Part shown: in pieces, positions 38,701 to 48,252 of the stretch
Numbering within the stretch: the first letter of the stretch is position 1
Layout: each line of letters begins with the position of its first letter
DNA from: Sphingomonas sp. S-NIH.Pt15_0812
GTDB taxonomy: Bacteria; Pseudomonadota; Alphaproteobacteria; Sphingomonadales; Sphingomonadaceae
Assembly: GCF_003951315.1 (NCBI RefSeq)
Contig: NZ_QLJH01000011.1
Coordinates: 68,015 to 132,014 of the forward strand
Length of the DNA: 64,000 bases
Direction: 5' to 3'
Translations under genes and position numbers: made by a program
The notes under the pieces: generated by a model
Told to the model about the DNA's origin: nothing
Seen by the model: only the letters and a program-made list of their open reading frames with translations
The model's database searches: none

Positions 38701-39471
38701 GTGCCGACCCGCCGTCAATTTACCTTGTCCCTCGCCGCCACCCTGCTGCTGCCTTCCGCCGCGATCGCCGCGCCGGCGCGGCCGCCGCTGACGGTGTTCG
38801 CCGCCGCTTCGCTGACCGATGCGCTACAGGCGGTGGCGAAAGCCTATACCGCGCGCACCGGGCAGCCGGTGCGTTTCTCGTTCGAGAGCAGCGGCACCGC
38901 CGCGCGCCAGATCGCCGCGGGGGCACGGGCGGACCTGTTCCTGTCGGCGGACAGCCGGTGGATGGACGATCTGGCGGGGCGCAACCTGCTAGCGGCGCGG
39001 CACGACCTGCTCGGCGGCCGGCTGGCGCTGATCGCGCGGGCGGGCAGCAATGTCCGGCTGCGGCTGCGGCCCGGCGCGCCGCTGGCGGCCGCCCTGGGGG
39101 CGGACGGGCGGCTGGCGGTCGGCGATCCGCGCTCGGTTCCGGCCGGACGGTATGCGCAGGCGGCGCTGACCCGGCTCGGCCTGTGGTCCTCGGTCGAGCA
39201 GCGGTTGGCACCCGCGCAGGACGTGCGCGCAGCGCTGGCCTATGTCGCGCGCGGCGCATCGCCGCTCGGCATCGTCTATGAAAGCGATGCCTATGCCGAT
39301 CGTACCGTGCGACTGGTGTCGCTGTTCCCGGCGGCCAGTCATCCGCCGATTGTCTATCCGGTCGCGGTGCTGCGCGGCGCATCGGCCGGGGCGAGCGACT
39401 TCTACCGCTTCCTCGGCAGCGGCGCGGCGCGATCGATCTTCGCCCGCTATCGCTTCCGCCCCTTGGGCTGA
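38701..39471 (+). CDS. modA: Molybdate-binding periplasmic protein
   Basis: Captures molybdate/tungstate for the ModBC importer. 256 aa from the GTG at 38701. The sequence AAGGA occurs at 38688-38692, directly abutting an ATG at 38692 but 8 nt before the GTG, so the GTG is the better start. N-terminus PTRRQFTLSLAATLLLPSAA is a Tat-like signal. Mature motifs: LTVFAAASLTDALQAVAKAY, FSFESSGTAARQIAAGARAD, LFLSADSRWMDDL, GDPRSVPAGRYAQAALTRLG and GIVYESDAYAD, the standard oxyanion-binding Ser/Tyr framework of ModA. First gene of modABC. Confidence 0.93.
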   Translation: MPTRRQFTLSLAATLLLPSAAIAAPARPPLTVFAAASLTDALQAVAKAYTARTGQPVRFSFESSGTAARQIAAGARADLFLSADSRWMDDLAGRNLLAARHDLLGGRLALIARAGSNVRLRLRPGAPLAAALGADGRLAVGDPRSVPAGRYAQAALTRLGLWSSVEQRLAPAQDVRAALAYVARGASPLGIVYESDAYADRTVRLVSLFPAASHPPIVYPVAVLRGASAGASDFYRFLGSGAARSIFARYRFRPLG

Positions 39472-39474
39472 GCT

Positions 39475-40164
39475 ATGCTGCTGACGCCCGAGGAGGGGCA
39501 GGCGCTGCTGCTCAGCCTGCGCATCGCGGGATGGGCGACCTTCTGGGGGATGATCGCGGCGACGGCATTCGCCTGGCTGCTGGCGCGGCACCGGTTTCCG
39601 GGGCGGGTGCTGCTCGATGCGCTGCTCCACGCGCCGCTGATCCTGCCGCCGGTGGTGATCGGCTTCGTGTTGCTGATGCTGTTCGGCGCACAGGGACCGA
39701 TCGGGCAATGGCTGAATGCGACCTGGGGGGTCAGGCTGGCCTTCACGCCGGCCGGCGCGGCGCTGGCGGCGGGGGTATCCGCCTTTCCGCTGATGCTACG
39801 CGCGGTGCGGCAGGCGATCGAAGCGGTCGATCCCCGGCTGGAGGAAGCGGCGCGGAGCCTGGGCGCGGGGCCATGGGACCGCGCGGTCACCATCGTCCTG
39901 CCGCTGGCGCTGCCCGGACTGATCGCGGGCGGGGTGATCGGTTTCGCGGCGGCGCTGGGCGAGTTCGGCGCGGTCATCACCTTCGCCGCCAATATCCCCG
40001 GCGAGACCCAGACCCTGCCGCTGGCGATCTATTCCGCCTTGCAGGTGCCGGGCGGCGAGGGGGCGGCGCTGCGCCTGTCGCTCCTGTCCTTCGCGGCCGC
40101 GCTCGGCGGCTTGCTGCTCTCGGAACTGCTGCTGCGGCATGGCCGGCGGCGGGCGGGGCGGTGA
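39475..40164 (+). CDS. modB: Molybdate ABC transporter permease
   Basis: 229-aa inner-membrane permease with five TM helices. The EAA loop reads EEAARSLGAGPWDRAVTIVL followed by PLALPGLIAGGVIGFAAALG, and the FGAVITFAANIPGETQTLPL stretch is diagnostic of ModB. Starts 3 bp after modA; its TGA overlaps the modC ATG by one base. A Gly/Arg-rich C-terminus (RRRAGR) faces the cytoplasm. Confidence 0.95.
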   Translation: MLLTPEEGQALLLSLRIAGWATFWGMIAATAFAWLLARHRFPGRVLLDALLHAPLILPPVVIGFVLLMLFGAQGPIGQWLNATWGVRLAFTPAGAALAAGVSAFPLMLRAVRQAIEAVDPRLEEAARSLGAGPWDRAVTIVLPLALPGLIAGGVIGFAAALGEFGAVITFAANIPGETQTLPLAIYSALQVPGGEGAALRLSLLSFAAALGGLLLSELLLRHGRRRAGR

Positions 40165-40940
40165 TGCGCGTCGCGGCGCAACGGCGGCTGGGGGACTTCC
40201 GCCTGTCGGTCGCCTTCGAAGGGCCGGAGGACGGGGCGACGATCCTGTTCGGTCCCTCGGGCGCGGGCAAGTCGGCGACGCTGGCGGTGGTCGCCGGACT
40301 GGCGAAGGCGGAACCGGCGTTGGTCGCGATCGGCGAGCGGGTGCTGACCGACACCGGCTCCGGCCGGTTCGTGCTGCCCGAGCGGCGACGGATCGGCATC
40401 GTCCATCAGGACGCCCGCCTGTTTCCGCATCTGAGCGTGGCGCGCAATCTGGCCTATGGCCAGCGCCGGGCCGGCGGGCGCGACCGGATCGCGGCCGATG
40501 CGGTGATCGACGTGCTGGCGATCCGCCCGCTGCTGGACCGCGCACCGCGCGACCTGTCCGGCGGCGAGCGACAGCGCGTGGCGCTGGGACGCGCGATGCT
40601 GAGCCAGCCCGACCTGTTGCTGCTCGACGAGCCGCTGTCGGCGTTGGATGCGGCGCGGCGCGAGGAGGTGCTGGCCTTCGTCCTGGCGCTCAAACGGCGC
40701 TTCGCCCTGCCGATGCTCTACGTCACGCACAGCGCCGAAGAGGCGCGCGCGCTGGGCGATCATTGCGTGTTGATGGCGGCGGGGAGCGTGACGGCGCAAG
40801 GAACGCCGGCCGACCTGCTGCCGGCGCCGACGCGGCTGGGGGAAGTGGTGGCGCCGGGCGTGGTGGTGATCGCGGGGCAGCGCATCGTGGTGCCGGGCCT
40901 CGATGCGCCGATCGGTACGGCGCTGCGACTGGAGCGATAG
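40164..40940 (+). CDS. modC: Molybdate ABC transporter ATP-binding protein (short form)
   Basis: 258-aa ATPase powering molybdate uptake. Walker A GPSGAGKSATL, Q-loop VHQDARLFPHLSV, signature LSGGERQRVALGRAMLSQPD, Walker B LLLLDEPLSALD and switch His in LYVTHSAEE are intact. E. coli ModC is 352 aa with a C-terminal Mop/TOBE domain that binds molybdate; here only ~35 residues follow the ATPase core, so that regulatory domain is missing or reduced. The ATG at 40164 overlaps the modB stop; the frame is open far upstream through an out-of-frame reading of modB. Confidence 0.93.
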   Translation: MRVAAQRRLGDFRLSVAFEGPEDGATILFGPSGAGKSATLAVVAGLAKAEPALVAIGERVLTDTGSGRFVLPERRRIGIVHQDARLFPHLSVARNLAYGQRRAGGRDRIAADAVIDVLAIRPLLDRAPRDLSGGERQRVALGRAMLSQPDLLLLDEPLSALDAARREEVLAFVLALKRRFALPMLYVTHSAEEARALGDHCVLMAAGSVTAQGTPADLLPAPTRLGEVVAPGVVVIAGQRIVVPGLDAPIGTALRLER

Positions 40941-41007
40941 CGAGGCACGCGGCATGGGGCAGGGCATCGCCCGACCCCATGCACCTTGGCGGCTTTCCAG
41001 CGTTACC

Positions 41008-41715
41008 TCACGCCGCCAGGGCGAGCTGCCACGCCTCCGCCTTGGCGAGCGCGGCGGCGTCGTCGACGTCGATCCAGTCGAGGTCACTGCAATCGACGAC
41101 GCCGGCCCGACCCCTGTCGGCGAGCATCCGCATCCCTTCGGTCAGCGACGGCGCGTCGAGACCGGAGAGCGCGGCGAACAGCCCTTCGCCGATCGCGAAG
41201 ACGCCGGTGTCATAGGCGTCCGCCTCGGCCAGCCCCTTGCCGATCGCGACGATGCGGTCGCCCCGGGTGCGGACCCAGGTGACGTCGTCGGGGTCGACCC
41301 AGGGATGGCCGATCCGCCGATCGACGCCGAGCGTTGCCCCGTCGCCCACTTCCACCGCCGCCATCCGCGCGTAGAGGGCGGGCACGACCAGATGGTCGCA
41401 CATGGCCAGCATCGCCGGCCGGCCATTGAGGCGCGGCGCGGCGGCGAGGACGGAGACGCCGTTGGGCTGGTGATGGTCGCGCGTCATCACCGTCTCGATC
41501 CTCAGCGGCCAGCAACGCGACGCCAGATGATCCTCGATCGCCTCCGCGCCATAACCCAGCACGACGATCGCGCGCGACAGTCCCGCTTCCGCCAGGCCGG
41601 TCAGGGCATGGTCGATCAACGGCCGCCCCGCCACCGGGCAGAGCGGCTTGTAGGGCGCATGGGTCCGCAACCGGCTGCCATGGCCGGCGGCGAGCAGGAC
41701 GGCGGTGTCGATCAT
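41008..41715 (-). CDS. Nucleotidyltransferase, probable CTP:inositol-1-phosphate cytidylyltransferase type
   Basis: 235-aa GT-A-fold NTP transferase. The N-terminus (VLLAAGHGSRLRTHAPYKPL then CPVAGRPLIDH) has the GxGxRLxP...KPL nucleotide-binding signature, and 'AMCDHLV' supplies the metal-binding Asp. Of such enzymes, the archaeal/thermophile inositol-1-phosphate cytidylyltransferase is the best contextual fit, because the gene lies 12 bp after myo-inositol-1-phosphate synthase and in an operon with a CDP-alcohol phosphotransferase. It would make CDP-inositol from CTP and inositol-1-phosphate. Other sugar-phosphate nucleotidyltransferases cannot be excluded by reading. Confidence 0.75.
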   Translation of the reverse strand: MIDTAVLLAAGHGSRLRTHAPYKPLCPVAGRPLIDHALTGLAEAGLSRAIVVLGYGAEAIEDHLASRCWPLRIETVMTRDHHQPNGVSVLAAAPRLNGRPAMLAMCDHLVVPALYARMAAVEVGDGATLGVDRRIGHPWVDPDDVTWVRTRGDRIVAIGKGLAEADAYDTGVFAIGEGLFAALSGLDAPSLTEGMRMLADRGRAGVVDCSDLDWIDVDDAAALAKAEAWQLALAA

Positions 41716-41727
41716 GCCCTATGGCCT

Positions 41728-42819
41728 TCAGGCGGCCGCGATGAACTTCTCGACCTCGACCTGAGCGATGTCGTCGGTCATCTGGGTGCGCGGATGCTTG
41801 CAGAAATAGGCGCTGGCGGGATCGATCACGCCCTTCAGCCCGCGGTCCTTGGCGATCTTGGCACAGCGGATCATGTCGATCGCGACGCCCGCCGAATTGG
41901 GCGAGTCCTCGACCGACAGGCGCAGCTCCAGGTTCATCGGCACGCCGCCGAACAGCTGGCCCTCCATGCGCAGGAAGCAGACCTTGTTGTCGTTCTGCCA
42001 CGGCACATAGTCGGACGGGCCGATATGGACATTGTCCTCTTCCAGCCGCTCCGCCGCGACCGACTGCACCGCCTCGGTCTTGGAGATCTTCTTCGACTCG
42101 AGCCGGCGATGGTTCGACATGTTGAGGAAGTCGGTGTTGCCGCCGGTGTTGAGCTGGTAGGTGCGGTCCAGCTTGACGCCGCGCTTGGCGAACAGGTCGG
42201 TCAGCACGCGGTGGACGATGGTCGCGCCCAGCTGCGCCTTGATGTCGTCGCCGATGATCGGCACGCCCGCCGTCTCGAACTTCGCCGCCCATTCTGGGTT
42301 GGAGGCGATGAAGACGGGGATGTTGTTGACGAAGGCCACGCCCGCTTCCAGCGCGCATTCCGCATAGAATTCGGTCGCCTGCTGGCTACCGACGGGCAGA
42401 TAGTTCATCAACACCTCGGCCCCCGACGCCTTCAGCTCGGCGACCACATCGGCCTTGCTCGGCTGGGTGTCGTTGGCGACGATGAAGGTGCGGTCGTCCT
42501 TGTAATCGGCCATGTGATCGGCGACGCCGTCCAGCACCGCGCCCATCTTCACGACCGTACCGGTCGCCGGGATGGTGGCGGCGAACACGGCGGTGCAGTT
42601 CGGCTTGGCGAAGATCGCCTCGGCCACGTCCTTGCCGACCTTGCGGCTGTCGACGTCCCAGGCGGCCACCACCTTGATGTCGGAGGGACGATAGCCGCCC
42701 ATCTCCCAGTGCATCAGGCCGACGAGGTCGTTCGCGCCCTCGCGGTAATGCTCCAGACCCTGCACCAGCGAGCTTGCGCAATTGCCGATGCCGATGATGG
42801 CGATACGGATGCTACCCAT
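41728..42819 (-). CDS. ino1: myo-Inositol-1-phosphate synthase
   Basis: NAD-dependent isomerisation of glucose-6-phosphate to L-myo-inositol-1-phosphate, the first step of all inositol synthesis. 363 aa, the compact actinobacterial/thermophile type rather than the ~530-aa eukaryotic type. Rossmann motif IAIIGIGNCASSLVQGLEHY; PIIGDDIKAQLGATIVHRVL, TYQLNTGGNTDFLNMSNHRR and LESKKISKTEAVQSV are the conserved active-site blocks with the catalytic lysines. Its ATG overlaps the last base of the upstream CDP-alcohol phosphotransferase stop (TAATG), and the nucleotidyltransferase follows after 12 bp, so the three are one operon. Confidence 0.94.
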   Translation of the reverse strand: MGSIRIAIIGIGNCASSLVQGLEHYREGANDLVGLMHWEMGGYRPSDIKVVAAWDVDSRKVGKDVAEAIFAKPNCTAVFAATIPATGTVVKMGAVLDGVADHMADYKDDRTFIVANDTQPSKADVVAELKASGAEVLMNYLPVGSQQATEFYAECALEAGVAFVNNIPVFIASNPEWAAKFETAGVPIIGDDIKAQLGATIVHRVLTDLFAKRGVKLDRTYQLNTGGNTDFLNMSNHRRLESKKISKTEAVQSVAAERLEEDNVHIGPSDYVPWQNDNKVCFLRMEGQLFGGVPMNLELRLSVEDSPNSAGVAIDMIRCAKIAKDRGLKGVIDPASAYFCKHPRTQMTDDIAQVEVEKFIAAA

Positions 42820-43694
42820 TACTGACCTTGTTCCTTGACGAAGAAACGCGCCGGTTCTGCCGGCGACGTTGGATTATGTGTTGAAAATTGCAGGAGCCCG
42901 CGCTCGACCCGGCGGTGCCAGGCGAGGCCCGCGATCGCGACCAGCGTGAGCGGCACGATCTCGATCCACCAGAAGATGCGCGGATCGCCGATCAGGCAGG
43001 CGAGGAAGATCGCCAGGACGCGGACATTGGCGGTTTCCAATGACAGAAGCTTCATCGGCGCGGTCGCGCGCATGCCATAGATCTGCGCCAGCGCGCTCGG
43101 ATCGGCGCTGGAGGCGAGCTTGCGCTCGAACGGCCGCGCCAGCCGGCCGGGCAGGCCGGCGAGGCGGTCATACTGGCGCACCAGCCAGCCGCCGCCGGCC
43201 GACGTCTCGCCCTCGGCGATGCCCTTGACCCGGCGATGGAAGCGGGTGCGTTCGCCCTCGTACAGGCTCGACTGCACGGCATGGGCCGCGCCCGCCGCGA
43301 TCGCCAGCGCCCAGCCGCCGGGCGTGCCGACGCGGAGCGCCAGCGCGACATAGATGAGGATGAAGACGCCGTGGTCGCACACCCCGTCGAGCAGGCGGCC
43401 GAGCGCGCTCGCCGTGCCGGTGGCGCGGGCGATCATCCCGTCCAGCCCGTCCGCGACCAGCCACAGGACCGACAGCCCCAGACCGAGCAGCGCCATCGCG
43501 CCCGAGTCGAACCGCGAATAGGACAATGCCGCACCCAGCCCGATCAACAGTCCCGTCACCGACACGGCATTGGCAGACACGCCCATACGCAGGGCGTAAG
43601 GCAGCAGCCGCCGGCCAAGCGGATGAATCAAAAGGAGATTGGATGGATCCTCGATCCGGCGATCGCGCGATCCATCCGGTGGAGGGACTGTCAT
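42819..43694 (-). CDS. CDP-alcohol phosphatidyltransferase-family membrane enzyme
   Basis: 291-aa integral membrane enzyme. The full family motif D-x2-DG-x2-AR-x8-G-x3-D-x3-D is present: Asp82, Asp85-Gly86, Ala89-Arg90, Gly99, Asp103 and Asp107. These bind two metal ions and the CDP group. Five to six TM helices surround it; a ~70-residue hydrophilic loop (about 145-215, 'YEGERTRFHRRVKGIAEGET') is larger than in PgsA or PssA. Together with ino1 and the nucleotidyltransferase it could join CDP-inositol to an alcohol (di-myo-inositol phosphate type) or make a phosphatidylinositol-phosphate type lipid. First gene of that operon; 51 bp after nadE on the same strand. Confidence 0.88.
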   Translation of the reverse strand: MTVPPPDGSRDRRIEDPSNLLLIHPLGRRLLPYALRMGVSANAVSVTGLLIGLGAALSYSRFDSGAMALLGLGLSVLWLVADGLDGMIARATGTASALGRLLDGVCDHGVFILIYVALALRVGTPGGWALAIAAGAAHAVQSSLYEGERTRFHRRVKGIAEGETSAGGGWLVRQYDRLAGLPGRLARPFERKLASSADPSALAQIYGMRATAPMKLLSLETANVRVLAIFLACLIGDPRIFWWIEIVPLTLVAIAGLAWHRRVERGLLQFSTHNPTSPAEPARFFVKEQGQ

Positions 43695-43745
43695 AGGAGG
43701 GTCACATTGCTCCCCGCCCGCGCGGTTGGCAAGATGGCAGAAACG

Positions 43746-45794
<2,049 letters not shown>

Positions 45795-45848
45795 GCCGCA
45801 CGCGATACCGCGACGATGCCGGAATGCCTACTGATCGGCGTAAAGCAC

Positions 45849-46070
45849 TCACTCGCCGACGATCCCGGTGATATCCACCTTCGCATCATCGAACCGGACC
45901 CGCCCGTCGACGATGCCACTGATCCGAACCTCTGCGCCGTCCTCGACGATCAGGTCGCCGCCGATGATGCCCTTCACCTCCAGGGACGAGCCGGCCCGCA
46001 CCCTGGCGTCGCCATCGACGATGCCGCTGAAGGTGCCGGCGCTGGGGAGGGTCTGGGCTTGGTCTGTCAT
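45849..46070 (-). CDS. Mini bactofilin-like (polymer-forming) protein
   Basis: 73 aa. After ~13 residues the sequence shows short beta-helix repeats: SGIVDGDARVRAGSSLEVKG, IIGGDLIVEDGAEVRISGIV, DGRVRFDDAKVDITGIVGE, the GxIxGDxxVxxGAxVxG pattern of bactofilins and related polymer-forming proteins. Full bactofilins are 120-180 aa; this has only four to five rungs. Start MTDQAQTLPSAG at 46070 is supported by GGAGCG just upstream; the frame is open to 46187 without family features. Lies between nadE and the divergent arsC-like gene. Confidence 0.7.
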   Translation of the reverse strand: MTDQAQTLPSAGTFSGIVDGDARVRAGSSLEVKGIIGGDLIVEDGAEVRISGIVDGRVRFDDAKVDITGIVGE

Positions 46071-46202
46071 GGTCGCTCCATCCTGGCCTGTTCCGGCAGT
46101 ATCCGCTGCGAAGCGCTTTGGTTCCAGACGATGCTGGCAGGTCGCTTGCCCATCGCCTCTCGCCGGGCGCATAGCGGCGCCAAACAACAGGAAAGGCGCG
46201 CG

Positions 46203-46553
46203 ATGGACGTCACCCTATACGGCATTCCCAATTGCGACACGATGAAGAAGGCTCGTGCCTGGCTCGACCAGGCCGGCATCGCCTATCGCTTCCACGACTA
46301 TAAGAAGGCGGGCATCGCCGAGACGGATCTCCGGCGCTGGGTCGGTCGGCTGGGTTGGGAGACGGTGCTCAACCGCGCCGGCACCACCTTCCGCAAGCTG
46401 CCCGAGGCCGCGCGCGCCGGGATCGACGCCGACAAGGCCGTGGCGCTGATGCTGGCGCAACCCTCGATGATCAAGCGGCCCATGCTGGAGTCGGGGGACG
46501 CCTTGCTGGCGGGCTTTGCGCCGGATCGCTATTCGTCTGTTTTTGGGAAGTAA
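46203..46553 (+). CDS. ArsC/Spx-family reductase (YffB-like)
   Basis: 116-aa thioredoxin-fold protein. MDVTLYGIPNCDTMKKARAW has the single active-site Cys typical of YffB (CDTxKKA), followed by RFHDYKKAGI and WETVLNRAGTTFRKL, IKRPMLESGD. The Arg triad of true arsenate reductases is not clearly retained, so this is likely a glutathione-dependent thiol reductase of unknown substrate rather than ArsC. The ATG at 46203 follows GGAAAGG; the frame is open far upstream only as an antisense reading of nadE. panB follows 3 bp later. Confidence 0.9.
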   Translation: MDVTLYGIPNCDTMKKARAWLDQAGIAYRFHDYKKAGIAETDLRRWVGRLGWETVLNRAGTTFRKLPEAARAGIDADKAVALMLAQPSMIKRPMLESGDALLAGFAPDRYSSVFGK

Positions 46554-46556
46554 GTC

Positions 46557-47417
46557 ATGTCCACCACCTTTACGATCGATAGCGCCACCAGCCGCGCCAA
46601 CCCCACGCCCGCCCCGCGCAAGCGGCTGACCGTGCCGGTGATCCGCGCCCGCAAGGGCGGCGAGCCGCTGGTGATGCTGACCGCCTATACCGTCCGCACC
46701 GCACAACTGCTCGATCCGCATTGCGACATGCTGCTGGTCGGCGACAGCCTGGGCCAGGTGATCTACGGCCTGCCCTCGACCGTCCCGGTGACGCTGGAGA
46801 TGATGGCCGCCCATGCCGCCGCGGTGGTGCGCGGCAGCTATCAGTCGCTGGTCGTGGTCGACATGCCGTTCGGCAGCTACGAGGCCAGCCCGGAGCAGGC
46901 CTTCCTGAGCGCGGCGCGGCTGATGAAGGACAGCGGCGCGGCGGCGGTGAAGCTGGAGGGGGGCGAGGCGATGGCCCCGACCGTCCGCTTCCTGACCGAA
47001 CGCGGCATTCCGGTGATGGGCCATGTCGGCCTGACGCCCCAGGCGGTCAATCTGCTCGGCGGCTACGGCGCGCGCGGGCGCAGCGACGAGGAAGCCGCCA
47101 AGATCGTCGGCGATGCGCAGGCGGTGGCGGCGGCGGGGGCGTTCTCCGTGGTGATCGAGGGGGTGGTCGAGCCGATCGCGATCGAGATCACCCGCACCAT
47201 CGCCTGTCCGACGATCGGCATCGGCGCCTCGGCCCAGTGCGACGGACAGGTGCTGGTCGCGGAGGACATGCTCGGCCTGTTCGAACGCACCGCCCGTTTC
47301 GTGAAGCGCTATGACGACCTGGCCGGGCGGATCGGCGCGGCGGCGGAGGCCTATGCCGGCGAAGTCCGCTCGCGCGCCTTTCCCGGCGCGGAACAGGTCT
47401 ATGCGCCCAAGACCTGA
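46557..47417 (+). CDS. panB: 3-Methyl-2-oxobutanoate hydroxymethyltransferase
   Basis: First committed step to pantothenate and coenzyme A: adds hydroxymethyl from 5,10-methylene-THF to ketoisovalerate. 286 aa. [20 protein letters not shown] (metal-site Asp), [87 protein letters not shown] (catalytic Glu) and [20 protein letters not shown] are all intact. Start 3 bp after the ArsC-like gene. No panC or panD in the window. Confidence 0.96.
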   Translation: MSTTFTIDSATSRANPTPAPRKRLTVPVIRARKGGEPLVMLTAYTVRTAQLLDPHCDMLLVGDSLGQVIYGLPSTVPVTLEMMAAHAAAVVRGSYQSLVVVDMPFGSYEASPEQAFLSAARLMKDSGAAAVKLEGGEAMAPTVRFLTERGIPVMGHVGLTPQAVNLLGGYGARGRSDEEAAKIVGDAQAVAAAGAFSVVIEGVVEPIAIEITRTIACPTIGIGASAQCDGQVLVAEDMLGLFERTARFVKRYDDLAGRIGAAAEAYAGEVRSRAFPGAEQVYAPKT

Positions 47418-47490
47418 GAAAATGCCATGGACCATGCCCGGCACGTTTTCGGGCCGAAGCTGACGCGGCTTCCGTTTCGGTCCCGGCGCG

Positions 47491-47500
47491 GCTATGGGCG
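47491..47500 (+). promoter_or_regulatory. -10-like element overlapping the first ATG of the YfgM frame
   Basis: GCTATGGGCG contains an in-frame ATG (47494) but resembles the -10 motif seen before several genes here, with TTCCGT 16 nt upstream of CTATGG. If this is the -10, the transcript starts near 47505 and the real start codon must be downstream (TTG 47533). Confidence 0.35.
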
Positions 47501-47532
47501 CTGATCGTTTCCCCGTAATTCGGAGCCGCTCC

Positions 47533-48252
47533 TTGGCCTTGCCGCCCGACGCCAATGCTGAAGTCTTCATGCGCGAGGTGGACGACGAGGTCCGCCGCGA
47601 CCAGCTCACCGCCTTCTGGACGCGCTGGGGCAAGCTGCTGATCGCCGCCATCGTCGTCGGCCTCGCCCTGTTCGCCGCCTATCTGTTCTGGCAGAGCCGT
47701 CGGGACGAAGCGGCGGGCGTGCAGGGCGAGCAGTTGCAGGCCGCCTATGATTCGGTCGCGGCCGGCGATTATGCCAAGGCGGAAGCGCCGCTAAAGCAGC
47801 TCGCCGCCGAGGGTGGCCCGTCCTACCAGGCGCTGGCCAAATATACCCAGGCCGACCTGCTGCTCCAGAAGAACGATCCCAAGGGTGCGGCGGCGAAGTT
47901 TGCCGAGATCGTCAAGGACGACTCGATCGCCAAGCCGTTCCGCGACCTGGCGCTGGTGCGCCAGACCGCGATCGAGTTCGACAGCCTGCAACCGCAGGTG
48001 GTGGTCGAGCGGATGCGGCCGCTGGCGGTGCCGGGCAATCCCTGGCTGGGCAGCGCCGGCGAGATGATGGCGGTGGCGCAGATCCGCTTGGGCCAGACGC
48101 GACAGGCCGGCCAGCTCTTCGCGCGGATCGCCGAGGATGAGGGCGTGCCCGCCTCGCTCCGTCAACGCGCGGTTCAGATGGCCAGCGCCATGGGCGTGGA
48201 GGCCGCTCCTTCGTCGGCCGAGGCCGCTACCGTTCGCAAGGTCCAGCCATGA
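47533..48252 (+). CDS. YfgM-like tetratricopeptide membrane protein
   Basis: 239-aa inner-membrane ancillary factor resembling YfgM, which associates with SecYEG and PpiD. N-terminal 'NAEVFMREVDDEVRRDQLTA' and FWTRWG precede one TM helix (LLIAAIVVGLALFAAYLFW), then periplasmic TPR-like helices (~residues 60-225). The start is assigned to TTG 47533 because the family begins ~12 residues before the EVDxExRRDQ motif and GGAG lies 7 nt upstream; ATG 47494 sits in a -10-like element. Its last four bases overlap the start of bamB (ATGA), matching the conserved yfgM-bamB-der order. Confidence 0.85.
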   Translation: MALPPDANAEVFMREVDDEVRRDQLTAFWTRWGKLLIAAIVVGLALFAAYLFWQSRRDEAAGVQGEQLQAAYDSVAAGDYAKAEAPLKQLAAEGGPSYQALAKYTQADLLLQKNDPKGAAAKFAEIVKDDSIAKPFRDLALVRQTAIEFDSLQPQVVVERMRPLAVPGNPWLGSAGEMMAVAQIRLGQTRQAGQLFARIAEDEGVPASLRQRAVQMASAMGVEAAPSSAEAATVRKVQP

